64,000 nucleotides of DNA. It comes from CAZWLY01 sp964634465. GTDB lineage: Bacteria; Desulfobacterota; Desulfarculia; G963662305. Positions 1 through 7,170 of this stretch are shown one piece after another (within the stretch, counting starts at the first letter, position 1; each line of letters opens with the position of its first letter). Position numbers and translations under genes: made by a program. Location of the stretch: NCBI GenBank assembly GCA_964634465.1, contig CAZWLY010000010.1, forward strand, positions 1 through 64,000, in the 5' to 3' direction. The notes beneath the pieces are model-generated. The model searched no databases and was not told the origin of the DNA. It saw only the letters and a list, made by a program, of their open reading frames with translations.

Positions 1-55
1 CGATCGTTCCCACGTTCATGTGCGGCTTCGTCCGCTCAAACTTCTGCTTGGCCAT
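1..55 (-). CDS. tuf: Elongation factor Tu (5' end only)
   Basis: The first 18 codons, MAKQKFERTKPHMNVGTI, match the conserved N-terminus of EF-Tu, the GTPase that delivers aminoacyl-tRNA to the ribosome. The gene runs off the left edge of the window. A strong ribosome-binding site (GGGGAGG, 62-68) precedes the ATG. It is the last gene of a cluster with four upstream tRNA genes, the same order as the E. coli thrU-tyrU-glyT-thrT-tufB operon, so it is probably cotranscribed with them. Confidence 0.95.
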   Translation of the reverse strand, partial: MAKQKFERTKPHMNVGTI

Positions 56-100
56 CTTTTCCTCCCCAGAGCCGGCTTAGCCCCTAAGAGAATAAAAATG

Positions 101-177
101 TGGAGCCCACGATCGGGATTGAACCGATGAACCTCTTCCTTACCAAGGAAGTGCTCTACCTACTGAGCTACGTGGGC
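101..177 (-). tRNA. tRNA-Thr (GGT)
   Basis: The reverse strand folds as a full cloverleaf with acceptor GCCCACG/CGTGGGC and an encoded CCA (101-103). The anticodon loop TTGGTAA gives anticodon GGT. It is the fourth tRNA of the tRNA-tuf cluster and lies 45 nt upstream of tuf. Confidence 0.96.
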
Positions 178-197
178 CCATAAACAACCTTATTACC

Positions 198-274
198 TGG
201 AGCGGGAAACGGGACTCGAACCCGCGACCCTCAGCTTGGAAGGCTGATGCTCTAGCCAACTGAGCTACTCCCGC
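198..274 (-). tRNA. tRNA-Gly (TCC)
   Basis: Cloverleaf on the reverse strand with acceptor GCGGGAG pairing to TTTCCGC-type 3' sequence and encoded CCA (198-200). The anticodon loop CTTCCAA gives TCC. Third tRNA of the tRNA-tuf cluster. Confidence 0.95.
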
Positions 275-310
275 TCGACGGTTCGCTCAGCCTCGCCCGG
301 TTGTTGGGCG

Positions 311-395
311 TGGTGGAGAGGGGAGGATTCGAACCTCCGAAGGCATTGCCAGCAGATTTACAGTCTGCCCCCTTTGGCCACTCGGGTACCTCTCC
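311..395 (-). tRNA. tRNA-Tyr (GTA)
   Basis: An 85-nt cloverleaf with a long variable arm, as expected for tRNA-Tyr. The acceptor is GGAGAGG/CCTCTCC with encoded CCA (311-313). The anticodon loop CTGTAAA gives GTA. Second tRNA of the cluster. Confidence 0.96.
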
Positions 396-420
396 ACACT
401 TGAATTCAATTGTCAAAGAC

Positions 421-496
421 TGGAGCTGGCGATGGGACTTGAACCCGCAACCTGCTGATTACAAATCAGCCGCTCTACCAGTTGAGCTACGCCAGC
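421..496 (-). tRNA. tRNA-Thr (TGT)
   Basis: Cloverleaf on the reverse strand with acceptor GCTGGCG/CGCCAGC and encoded CCA (421-423). The anticodon loop TTTGTAA gives TGT. It is the first tRNA of the cluster, nearest the promoters. Confidence 0.96.
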
Positions 497-530
497 CTGC
501 CCCGCTCCGCCCTTGCCGGAGCAACGCTTG

Positions 531-559
531 CATATATCAGAACCGGCCGGCGTTGGCAA
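531..559 (-). promoter_or_regulatory. Promoter P2 of the tRNA-tuf cluster
   Basis: On the minus strand a -35 TTGCCA (559-554) is followed after exactly 17 bp by a -10 TATATG (536-531). Transcription would start near 524, just upstream of tRNA-Thr(TGT). Confidence 0.6.
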
Positions 560-632
560 GCCCCTATGGCCCTCCCCCCCACATTTTTTGGGCCGCCCCG
601 AATTTGGGCAAACCTCACCTGTGGGTCGGAGC

Positions 633-661
633 AATATATATTAGACCTGGGGAGATGGCAA
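633..661 (-). promoter_or_regulatory. Promoter P1 of the tRNA-tuf cluster
   Basis: A second minus-strand pair, -35 TTGCCA (661-656) and -10 TATATT (638-633), with a 17-bp spacer. It lies 102 bp upstream of P2 and has the same -35 sequence. Tandem promoters are usual for stable-RNA operons. Confidence 0.55.
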
Positions 662-887
662 GAAATTTTTTTAGGAAATCTCCCTCCATTTTCCCTAGGG
701 ACCCGGCCGATTCGGAGCCCAAAATCGGCCAAGATCGACTGAATCGAACCAATCCGAAACCATCTGTTGTGACCTTGGGCGCCGAGGTCCCTATATATAT
801 TAATGTTAGACTGAGCCGGCCGCGGCCGGCCGGGAACCCACCGGCCGCTTAATCTCGACCGACGGCCTGTTATTTGTTTGTTATTTG

Positions 888-916
888 TTGACACAGGGTT
901 TAGGCTGATATAAATA
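888..916 (+). promoter_or_regulatory. Promoter of the speD-speE cluster
   Basis: A perfect -35 TTGACA (888-893) is followed by overlapping -10 candidates: TATAAA at 909 (15-bp spacing) or TAAATA at 911 (17-bp spacing). Transcription would begin near 922, leaving a leader of about 170 nt before speD. Confidence 0.65.
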
Positions 917-970
917 GGGTCGCTAGCTTTTTTACACGGTCCGATTCAGCCGGAGCGGCTCCGGCCGGGT

Positions 971-1028
971 AAAGGAGGCTCTCAACCTAAAAGTATGGCG
1001 GGCGCCTGAACGGCGCCGCTTCTTTAGG
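971..1028 (+). promoter_or_regulatory. Structured leader with four-codon upstream ORF before speD
   Basis: A strong Shine-Dalgarno AAAGGAGG (971-978) precedes ATG-GCG-GGC-GCC-TGA (995-1009), a possible leader peptide MAGA. The mini-ORF sits inside a nested hairpin. CCTAAA (986-991) pairs with TTTAGG (1023-1028), and GGCGCC (1001-1006) pairs with GGCGCC (1012-1017) around a five-base loop. The speD start lies 66 nt further on with its own weaker site. Translational control by polyamine or S-adenosylmethionine is a possible reading. The SD-to-ATG distance of 16 nt is long, and I recognise no known riboswitch class. Confidence 0.4.
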
Positions 1029-1093
1029 CTGACGGGGCCTTGGCCTTTCGGACCGCGGACGATAACCCAAGCGATATAGGTAGGGCATGCAAG

Positions 1094-1516
1094 TTGAATA
1101 CGCTGGGGACTCACCTGATCCTGGATCTACACGGCTGCCCCCCGTCCCGCCTGGATGACCCGGAGTTGATCTCCCGGGTCTTGATGAAGGCAGTCAAAGA
1201 CTCGGGGGCCACCCTCATCAAACCCTTTTTCCACCAGTTCGCCCCCCAGGGAGTCAGCGGCGTGATGGTCATCGCTGAATCCCACTTCTCGATCCACACC
1301 TGGCCCGAATACGGATACGCGGCGGTAGACATGTTCACCTGCGGTGAGACGGTGGACATGGAGGCGGCCGAGGCGATCATCTGCGAGGGCCTGGGCGCGG
1401 CCAAGGTGCTGAGATGCGAGGTCGAACGGGGCGGGCGCGCCTTCCCGGAGGGGCACATCGGCCGGATGCCGGCCGCCTTCGAGAAGAAGCAATTGAGGAG
1501 TGTCCGAAATGCTTAA
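1094..1516 (+). CDS. speD: S-adenosylmethionine decarboxylase proenzyme (class 1B)
   Basis: Makes decarboxylated S-adenosylmethionine, the aminopropyl donor for spermidine. From the TTG at 1094 the 140-residue protein begins MNTLGTHLILDLHGC and aligns without gaps to the Thermotoga-type enzyme. That places the self-cleavage/pyruvoyl serine at S63 (in ESH), the processing residues at S55 and H68, and the catalytic cysteine at C83 (FTCG). The TTG is preferred over an upstream in-frame TTG at 1040 because the protein family starts here and an AGGTAGGG-like ribosome site (1078-1085) lies 8 nt upstream. First gene of a speD, speD-like, speE operon. It overlaps the next gene by 8 bp. Confidence 0.92.
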   Translation: MNTLGTHLILDLHGCPPSRLDDPELISRVLMKAVKDSGATLIKPFFHQFAPQGVSGVMVIAESHFSIHTWPEYGYAAVDMFTCGETVDMEAAEAIICEGLGAAKVLRCEVERGGRAFPEGHIGRMPAAFEKKQLRSVRNA

Positions 1517-1961
1517 AAAAGTACCCGATTCGCCAATCGGACCCGATTTGGACGGCTCGCGGGCGCTCAAACTGGTGGAAGACGAAGACCTGCTCTCGAT
1601 CTATCGTCAGGAGCAGGCCTGGGGGCTTCTCACCTCGTTGGACGTCTACGACTGCGATCCGGACGTCATCCGCGACGGTGAAGCCATCGCCCGCTACGCC
1701 AAGGAGCTGTGCGACTTGCTCGAGGTCAAGGCCTACGGACCGCCCCAGGTGATCCACTTCGGCCGGGGCGAGGTCGAGGGCTACTCCCTGGTCCAGCTCA
1801 TCGAGACGTCGCTCATCTCGGGCCACTTCGCCAACGAGTCCAACCGGGCGTTCATCGACATCTTCTCTTGCCGCTATTACGATCCCCGACAGGCGGCCGA
1901 GTTCACCAGAGACTTCTTCGGCGGGGACGAGTACACCATCCACTGCATCCTGAGAAAGTAG
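1509..1961 (+). CDS. Diverged SpeD-family (AdoMet decarboxylase-like) paralogue
   Basis: A 150-residue protein of the S-adenosylmethionine decarboxylase fold, encoded between speD and speE. Aligning GYSLVQLIETSLISGHF with the SpeD core keeps the serine, processing serine, histidine and cysteine at exact spacing: S93, S101, H106 and C121 correspond to S55, S63, H68 and C83. The residues around them differ. ESH becomes ETS-L, and the TWPEYGY segment becomes FANESNR. Self-processing to a pyruvoyl enzyme therefore looks possible, while substrate recognition has probably changed. An arginine or ornithine decarboxylase, or a partner subunit of SpeD, are the options I would consider. ATG at 1509 is chosen because GAGGAG ends 8 nt upstream. 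Confidence 0.75.
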   Translation: MLKKVPDSPIGPDLDGSRALKLVEDEDLLSIYRQEQAWGLLTSLDVYDCDPDVIRDGEAIARYAKELCDLLEVKAYGPPQVIHFGRGEVEGYSLVQLIETSLISGHFANESNRAFIDIFSCRYYDPRQAAEFTRDFFGGDEYTIHCILRK

Positions 1962-1964
1962 ACC

Positions 1965-2882
1965 ATGGGCCAAGCGAGCATAGAGCACCCCGAATTCGCC
2001 ATCGAGGACACCGAACCGGAGCTGTGGTTCCATGAGAAGCCCGGGCTGGGCCTTCAATCCGGCATCCGGATCAAGATCGAGCGGGTCGTCACCCGCTTCA
2101 AGTCGGAATACCAGGACATCATGGTCCTGGACACCGTCGGCCACGGCCGGATGCTGGTCCTGGACGGCATCATCCAGCTCACCGAGCACGACGAGACGTC
2201 GTACCAGGAGATGATCGCCCACGTCCCGCTGATCTGCCACCCCCGGCCCAAGCAGGTGTTGATCATCGGCGGCGGCGACGGCGGCGCGGTCCGGGAGGTG
2301 ATCAAACACCCCTCGGTCGAGCGGGTGGTCCTGTGCGAGATCGACCCGGAGGTGGTCCGGGTGGCCAGGGAGTATCTGCCCCAGCTCGCCAGCGGGCTCG
2401 ACGACGAACGGGTGGAGATAATCCACGCCGACGGGGTGGCCTACGTGGCCGAACACACAGACGCCTTCGACGTCATCATCACCGACTCCACCGACCCCCT
2501 CGGTCCCGGCGAAGTGCTCTTCTCCGAGTCGTATTATCGGAACGCCCACAAGGCCCTGACCGAAAACGGCATCGCCACCTGCCAGCTCGAATCCTACTTC
2601 TACCATACCCACGTCATCAGCGGATTGTTCAATACATTCAGTGAGATATTCCCACTGACGGCCTACTACTACACCCAGGTGCCGACCTACCCCTCGGGCT
2701 TGATCGGCTTCGCCTTTCTCTCCAAGGGGCCCCATCCCCTCCGCGACATGGACCAGGATCGGGCCGCCGCCCTGACCGGCCTGGAGTACTACTCACCGGC
2801 CATCCACAGGGCCGCCTTTGCCCTGCCGCCCAGGGCGCTGGAAATACTGCCGGAGGCGACCCGAAAAAATCAGGCTGGTTGA
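1965..2882 (+). CDS. speE: Spermidine synthase (polyamine aminopropyltransferase)
   Basis: Transfers an aminopropyl group from decarboxylated AdoMet to putrescine or a related amine. The 305-residue protein has the N-terminal beta-domain motif GRMLVLDG-QLTEHDE, the nucleotide-binding loop IIGGGDGGAVREV (about residues 98-110), the acidic residue of CEIDPEVV, and the catalytic segment ITDSTDPLGPGE. It lies 3 bp after the SpeD-like gene, which supports a three-gene operon. Acceptor specificity (putrescine, agmatine or other) cannot be read from sequence. Confidence 0.93.
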   Translation: MGQASIEHPEFAIEDTEPELWFHEKPGLGLQSGIRIKIERVVTRFKSEYQDIMVLDTVGHGRMLVLDGIIQLTEHDETSYQEMIAHVPLICHPRPKQVLIIGGGDGGAVREVIKHPSVERVVLCEIDPEVVRVAREYLPQLASGLDDERVEIIHADGVAYVAEHTDAFDVIITDSTDPLGPGEVLFSESYYRNAHKALTENGIATCQLESYFYHTHVISGLFNTFSEIFPLTAYYYTQVPTYPSGLIGFAFLSKGPHPLRDMDQDRAAALTGLEYYSPAIHRAAFALPPRALEILPEATRKNQAG

Positions 2883-2968
2883 TCGGAAGTTGGAGTAATT
2901 ATTTTAAGCACTCCGTCAGGGAACAAATTGACGGGGCGGGTCGGCTTGGGAGACATAATTAAACGAGA

Positions 2969-3463
2969 TTAGTCTATTTCACGGTTTTCAAACCAGCGAT
3001 CGATAAAGTCCCTACCTTTGGCAGTGATTCTGTAAGTAACGTTGACTGGTATTGCGGCTATCTGGAAAAAGCTATCGTCACTTTTTTCAAGGAGTCCGTC
3101 CTCTATCGCGTTGAGCAACAACAGATCAAATCCGTAGCCCAGGGGAATTTCTTCACTATCATGATTTTGATAAAAATATCTAAATATTCTCTGCTCCATT
3201 TGGCAGTAACGACCATTTACAATAGCTAAATTAGCCTTGTATTGGTGGAGGGCCTTGGAGTCAATTTCTCCTCTATTGGCTCGGGCGTGGCAATTACAGC
3301 AAAGAACAATCAGGTTATCGTAATTATGTTCACGAACTTTTTCCCACGGGCTTATGTGGTGGATTTCAACTGGAGTCTGTTTACAGCGCGGTATGCTACA
3401 CCTATACCCCGCCTCCATCATTAATGTTCTTTTCAACTCCGCAGGAATTGCCGGCCTATCCAT
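2969..3463 (-). CDS. HNH endonuclease-like protein
   Basis: A 164-residue protein with a compact HNH domain near its N-terminus: C22 and C27 (RCSIPRC), H35-H36 (EIHHISPW), N50 (YDNLIVL) and C55/C58-H59 (CCNCH). The fold is a zinc-stabilised beta-beta-alpha-metal nuclease. The C-terminal 90 residues contain no domain I recognise. The start at 3463 has AGGAGGG (3469-3475) 5 nt upstream. The adjacent ATG at 3466 would be too close. Base composition is clearly AT-richer than its neighbours and the gene stands alone on the opposite strand, which suggests recent acquisition. No toxin partner or methylase is adjacent. Confidence 0.82.
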   Translation of the reverse strand: MDRPAIPAELKRTLMMEAGYRCSIPRCKQTPVEIHHISPWEKVREHNYDNLIVLCCNCHARANRGEIDSKALHQYKANLAIVNGRYCQMEQRIFRYFYQNHDSEEIPLGYGFDLLLLNAIEDGLLEKSDDSFFQIAAIPVNVTYRITAKGRDFIDRWFENREID

Positions 3464-3648
3464 CATGACCCTCCTGATAGACAATTTGCCACATAGTATA
3501 TCAGCATAAGGGAAAAACGACCATTCGTGCGCTATTGTCAAAAACACTTATTCTACTCTCCCCCTTCACCTTCCCCCTCCCCATGGACACATCCCCTCGG
3601 CTGGGCTACTATAATTGAACTACGCTTCAAAAACCTGAGGAGGCTTGT

Positions 3649-4272
3649 TTGGCGCGAGTGGACGACTACCAGGCCGCCTTCGAACTAGCGGCCGAAAAGC
3701 TCCGGGGCATGGACCCGGCCAGGATCGCCGAGACCAGCGGCGCGGAGCGCCTAGGCGACGCTTTGGAACTCGACTTCGTCGGACAGCGGGTCAGAATCGG
3801 CCTCGACCCGGTCGAGATCACCGCTCCCGGCGGAGGCGAGGTTCCGCTGACCGACCAGGTCCTCATCCTCCACTATCTGACCCAGGCCGACGGCCGGCCG
3901 GTCAAGGGCGAGTGGATCGCCTACCGCGAGGTGCCCGGCGCCGAGACCTACGCCCCGGTCTTCTATAAGCGGGCCATCGCCCCGTTGCTGGGCGGCTTCG
4001 GCCAAAATCCCAAGCTCTTGACCGAGCTGGCCAAGATGTACCGGGCCGAGCCCGGCGATTCCGGCGACGTGTCGGTGGTGGTGAAGGCTTTACCCCATGT
4101 ACCGTTGATGCTGATAATCTGGGCTGGAGACGACGAGTTCCCGGCCGAGGCGAATATTTTGATGGACAAGTCGATCGGCGGCTACCTGAGCGCCGAGGAC
4201 ATCGCCTGGCTGGCCGGCCGGGTGGTCTACCCCCTGGCCGGGGCGGCCCGGAGCCAAGGAGCGAACAAGTGA
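3649..4272 (+). CDS. DUF3786 family protein
   Basis: A 207-residue cytosolic protein matching the DUF3786 family, with the pattern LTDQVLILHYL...GEWIAYREVPG...Y and the later VPLMLIIWAGDDEFPAEANILMD. Such proteins occur mainly in anaerobes, often near corrinoid or CO dehydrogenase genes. Their biochemical role is unknown. The TTG start at 3649 follows GAGGAGG (3637-3643) by 5 nt. A TATAAT lies at 3610-3615. The stop overlaps the GTG of the CooC-type ATPase gene (GTGA), so translation is likely coupled and a shared role in metallocofactor maturation is plausible. Confidence 0.75.
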   Translation: MARVDDYQAAFELAAEKLRGMDPARIAETSGAERLGDALELDFVGQRVRIGLDPVEITAPGGGEVPLTDQVLILHYLTQADGRPVKGEWIAYREVPGAETYAPVFYKRAIAPLLGGFGQNPKLLTELAKMYRAEPGDSGDVSVVVKALPHVPLMLIIWAGDDEFPAEANILMDKSIGGYLSAEDIAWLAGRVVYPLAGAARSQGANK

Positions 4273-5030
4273 AGCTGGCGGTCAGCGGCAAGGGCGGCGT
4301 GGGCAAGACCACCCTCTGCGCCACCATGATCCGAACCCTCTCCGAACGCGGCCAGAAGGTCCTGGCCATCGACGCCGACCCGGACGCCAACCTGGGCCAA
4401 GCCCTGGGCGTCGAAGGTTGGGAGGACATCACCCCCATCTCCCAGATGCGCCAGCTCATCGCCGAGCGGACCGGGGCCCAGCCCGGCACCTACGGGGCGA
4501 TGTTCAAGCTCAACCCCAAGGTGGACGACCTGCCCGACGAGCTGTCGGTCACCAAGGACAACATCAAGTTGATGGTTCTGGGCGGCGTGGAAAAGGGCGG
4601 CGGCGGTTGCATCTGCCCCGAATCGACCCTCTTGAAAGCGCTGGTGACCAACGTCTTGCTCTACCGCGACGAGCATCTGGTCCTGGACATGGAGGCCGGG
4701 GTGGAGCACCTCGGTCGGGGCACGGCCGGGGCGGTCGATCGTCTGATCGTCGTCGTCGAGCCCGGCCGGCGCTCCATGGACACCGCCCGCCACATCCGCA
4801 AGCTGGCCGCCGACATCGGGCTTTCCAGAATCAACCTGGTCGGCAACAAGATCCGGGGCGAGAAGGACCGCCAGTTCCTGGAGCGGGCCCTGGGCGACTT
4901 CGACTTCCTGGGCTTTCTATCCTACGACGACGAGGTGGTCGAGGCCGACCTGGCCGGGGTTTCGCCCTACGACCGCGACGCCCGGCTCAAAGAGGAGGTG
5001 GGCAGGATAGTGGACGCCCTGATTGAGTGA
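4269..5030 (+). CDS. CooC/AcsF-type nickel-insertion ATPase
   Basis: A 253-residue MinD-like P-loop ATPase. It starts with a deviant Walker A (SGKGGVGKTT, residues 6-15) and has the CooC hallmark CxC (C114-I-C116, in GGGCICPE) and the family segment DMEAGVEHLGRGT. Proteins of this group load nickel into CO dehydrogenase (CooC) or acetyl-CoA synthase (AcsF). CooC and AcsF cannot be separated here. The GTG start overlaps the DUF3786 stop. It implies that a CODH/ACS complex is encoded elsewhere in the genome. Confidence 0.88.
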   Translation: MKLAVSGKGGVGKTTLCATMIRTLSERGQKVLAIDADPDANLGQALGVEGWEDITPISQMRQLIAERTGAQPGTYGAMFKLNPKVDDLPDELSVTKDNIKLMVLGGVEKGGGGCICPESTLLKALVTNVLLYRDEHLVLDMEAGVEHLGRGTAGAVDRLIVVVEPGRRSMDTARHIRKLAADIGLSRINLVGNKIRGEKDRQFLERALGDFDFLGFLSYDDEVVEADLAGVSPYDRDARLKEEVGRIVDALIE

Positions 5031-5052
5031 ACCTGCAACCGGGGAGGCTAGT

Positions 5053-5448
5053 TTGGGCCGAGAGGGGTCGGAGGAGCCGCTGGATCGACAGCGACTCAAG
5101 GAGACCATCGCCTACTGTCTGGACCACGCCGTCTGTTTCACCGTCTCCAAAAAAGAGGAGTGTGATCTGGTCCGCGAGGTGGCCCTGGAGACCGGCTTCC
5201 GGCCCTACCTGGTCCATGAACTGGAGAAGGGGGAGGAGGCCTTCTTCATCGGCCCCTTCGGGACGATCATCTTCGGCCGGGTGATCGAAAAGGCCGAGAC
5301 GGTCACCGTTTGGCGGGGTTACGACAAAAACAAGACCTCGCGCCACTGCACCGTCACCTCGGCCATCTACCGCCGCATCCCCCGCGACGCCTACGACGCC
5401 TACAAGGTCTGGGCCAGACGGTTTTGCCCCTGGCCCCGGCCCGAGTGA
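5053..5448 (+). CDS. Conserved hypothetical protein
   Basis: A 131-residue soluble protein with no domain I recognise. A central segment with several hydrophobic residues (FRPYLVHELEKGEEAFFIGPFGTIIFGRVI) and a C-terminal YDAYKVWARRFCPWP segment suggest a compact fold. The TTG at 5053 is chosen because GGGGAGG (5041-5047) lies 5 nt upstream. An earlier TTG at 5023 has no ribosome site. It follows the CooC-type gene by 22 bp on the same strand, so it may belong to the same maturation operon. It ends 13 bp from a convergent gene. Confidence 0.6.
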   Translation: MGREGSEEPLDRQRLKETIAYCLDHAVCFTVSKKEECDLVREVALETGFRPYLVHELEKGEEAFFIGPFGTIIFGRVIEKAETVTVWRGYDKNKTSRHCTVTSAIYRRIPRDAYDAYKVWARRFCPWPRPE

Positions 5449-5461
5449 TCCCCGTCGAGAA

Positions 5462-5974
5462 TCAGGCTTGCCAGAAGACCAGCCGGCCCGGCTCGGTGAA
5501 GACAAGGCTGTGATCGTAAGATGAATCGAAGGCGAAGACGTCGCCGGAGGCAAGGTCGATCTCCCGGCCGGAATAGCTGAGTTTGAGTCGCCCCTCCAGC
5601 ACGTAGCCGCACCGCTTGCCTCGACCCGCGCCCCGGGAGACGGGGCCGTCGGTCCCGCCCTCCAGAAGATACATCCCCGCGCCCGGCTCGATCAGCCCCG
5701 GCGGCAGCAGGCGGATGGAGTCGACTTCGGGCTCGTCGCCCAGGTCTTCGGCCCGCTTGAGGTAGAGGAACGGCTCCAAGTCCCTCACGAAGTGTGACAG
5801 GGGCAGCTTCAAGTGGTGGGCGATGGCCACCACCAGTTCGATGGACGGATCGACCTTGCCGACCTCGATGCGCTGGAGGGTCATGACCGAAACGCCGATC
5901 TTTTCGGCCAACCGGCGCATGGTCAACCCTTGCTCCTTCCGCTCGCGGCGGATTTTCTGCCCCAACTGGTCCAT
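5462..5974 (-). CDS. XRE-family regulator with cupin domain
   Basis: A 170-residue one-component regulator. Residues 5-60 form a Cro/C1 helix-turn-helix (LTMRRLAEKIGVSVMTLQRIE). The C-terminal half is a small cupin barrel (GAGRGKRCGYVLEGRLKLSYSGREIDLASGDVFAFDSSYDHSLVF), expected to bind a small ligand or metal. A run of six G lies just upstream of the ATG. It converges on the CooC-side genes with 13 bp between the stops. Its target is unknown. Confidence 0.85.
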   Translation of the reverse strand: MDQLGQKIRRERKEQGLTMRRLAEKIGVSVMTLQRIEVGKVDPSIELVVAIAHHLKLPLSHFVRDLEPFLYLKRAEDLGDEPEVDSIRLLPPGLIEPGAGMYLLEGGTDGPVSRGAGRGKRCGYVLEGRLKLSYSGREIDLASGDVFAFDSSYDHSLVFTEPGRLVFWQA

Positions 5975-6167
5975 AACCCCCCTTGTCGGTTATTTTATTC
6001 TATTCGATCAACCCGTCCTCGCAACGGGGCTCCCTCCGATTTCGGCTTTTCGTCCCCGGCCGAGGGGCGACGCCGGACAGGCCGGCCTTGATCCACAACC
6101 CGCCTCCGAGGTATAAGGAAGAGCCGGCGGAGCAACGCGCCCGATCGGCCGATCGAGGATGAAGACC

Positions 6168-6605
6168 ATGAACGGCGCCGAGCGGAGAATCATCGTCAAG
6201 CCCCACTGGCGGGCCTTCGGGGTCTGGTACCTGGCCATGCTGCTGTTCGGCCTGGGGCCGATCGACAACCCCAAATGGTTCCTGGCCCTGTGGCAGAGCC
6301 TGGTCGTGACCGGGTTGATCGGGGCCGGGGTGGTCTACCAGGCCGTGACCAGCCAATTGACGGTCACCGCCGAGAAGATCACCAGGAGCGGAGGGCTGTT
6401 GGCTCCCCGGACCAGAAGCATGCCCACCGCCGAACTGGACCACGTGCGCGTGCTGACCGGGTTGATCCACAAGACCCTGGGCGTGGGCGTCCTGGTCCTG
6501 GTGCCCAAGGGCGAGGGCGAGATCATCAAGTTCTGGGGCGCGGCCAACCCCAAAAAGATCAAGGCCGACATCGAGCGGCTGGCCGGGCTGAGCCATGCGG
6601 TTTAA
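6168..6605 (+). CDS. Small membrane protein with bacterial PH-like (DUF304) domain
   Basis: A 145-residue protein with two hydrophobic segments near the N-terminus (WRAFGVWYLAMLLFGLG and WQSLVVTGLIGAGVVY). A short beta-rich domain follows, running from QLTVTAEKITRSGGLLAPRTRSMPTAELDHVRV, typical of bPH2/DUF304 proteins. The function of these proteins is poorly known. ATG 6168 is preferred to ATG 6159 because CGAGG (6154-6158) is correctly spaced only for the former. The gene overlaps the next by 11 bp. Confidence 0.65.
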   Translation: MNGAERRIIVKPHWRAFGVWYLAMLLFGLGPIDNPKWFLALWQSLVVTGLIGAGVVYQAVTSQLTVTAEKITRSGGLLAPRTRSMPTAELDHVRVLTGLIHKTLGVGVLVLVPKGEGEIIKFWGAANPKKIKADIERLAGLSHAV

Positions 6606-6903
6606 GGACGTCGAGGTCGTCACCAAGGACGGCTACAAGTCGGGCGAGCGGCCCGACTGGCTGATCGAGGGTCGGACCAGAACCAGAATCGAACGAATCC
6701 TGGACCGCTGGTACGAGGGCAGCCTGAAGCCCGGACCGCCCACCGTCGCCTATTTCAAGGCCGAACTGGCCGACGGCCGGATGGTGCTCCTGCGCCACGT
6801 TCCCCTCTTCGACCGCTGGGCGATGGTCCTGCCCAAGGAGGAGCGGCCACAGCCGTCTCCGCCGCCCCGGCCCAAGGCCAAGATCATCCCCTTCCCCCGC
6901 TGA
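6595..6903 (+). CDS. Hypothetical protein
   Basis: A 102-residue protein, probably translationally coupled to the bPH-like gene because its ATG lies inside that gene. It is charged, has no signal peptide or membrane segment, and ends in a proline-rich tail (RPQPSPPPRPKAKIIPFPR). I do not recognise a family. Codon use matches the neighbourhood, so it is likely a real gene rather than a shadow. Confidence 0.5.
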   Translation: MRFKDVEVVTKDGYKSGERPDWLIEGRTRTRIERILDRWYEGSLKPGPPTVAYFKAELADGRMVLLRHVPLFDRWAMVLPKEERPQPSPPPRPKAKIIPFPR

Positions 6904-7019
6904 CCGGATCCCGTCTCCGCCCCGGCGGAGGTCCCAAGAAACCGACCTCTTTGGAAACCGGCAAAAGCCTGAAGTCTGTTCCGGAAAAGACGGCGGGGAC
7001 CGCGCGGTTCATAAAGATG

Positions 7020-7043
7020 CCCCTTGGGCCGGGGCCCAAGGGG
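7020..7043 (+). terminator. Strong GC hairpin, terminator-like
   Basis: CCCCTTGGGC (7020-7029) pairs perfectly with GCCCAAGGGG (7034-7043) around a four-base loop. No T-run follows, so it may be a processing barrier at the end of the 6168-6903 transcript rather than a classical terminator. Confidence 0.45.
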
Positions 7044-7123
7044 GCAATCTGTTGAGTGGCCTGATTTACCTACACACCCGACTGAAGAGGTACTTATATT
7101 TTACCGCTTTGCGACCGGCTTGC

Positions 7124-7153
7124 AACGCCGATGAATCATTCATGGCGTTTTTT
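7124..7153 (+). terminator. Intrinsic terminator
   Basis: AACGCC-g-ATGAAT (7124-7136) pairs with ATTCAT-GGCGTT (7138-7149) and runs straight into six T residues (7148-7153). This is a rho-independent terminator for rightward transcription, either from 6168-6903 or from a small RNA starting in the gap. Confidence 0.7.
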
Positions 7154-7170
7154 CAAAAGGATGCCTCTCT

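Larger units (their letters stand above)
497..1093. other. Divergent intergenic region, tRNA-tuf / speD
   Basis: No gene is supported here. Open frames crossing it are composition shadows. It holds two leftward promoters for the tRNA-tuf cluster and one rightward promoter plus a structured leader for speD. The centre contains several TATATAT runs and GGCCGGCC palindromes to which no function can be assigned. Confidence 0.7.

Noticed and set aside
301..894. Open frames of 70-180 codons across the tRNA genes and the intergenic region
   Set aside because: They read through tRNA genes, have no ribosome site and no protein-like pattern.
971..1093. Assigning the speD leader to a known SAM or guanidine riboswitch class
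   Set aside because: The conserved core sequences of those classes that I know are not present.
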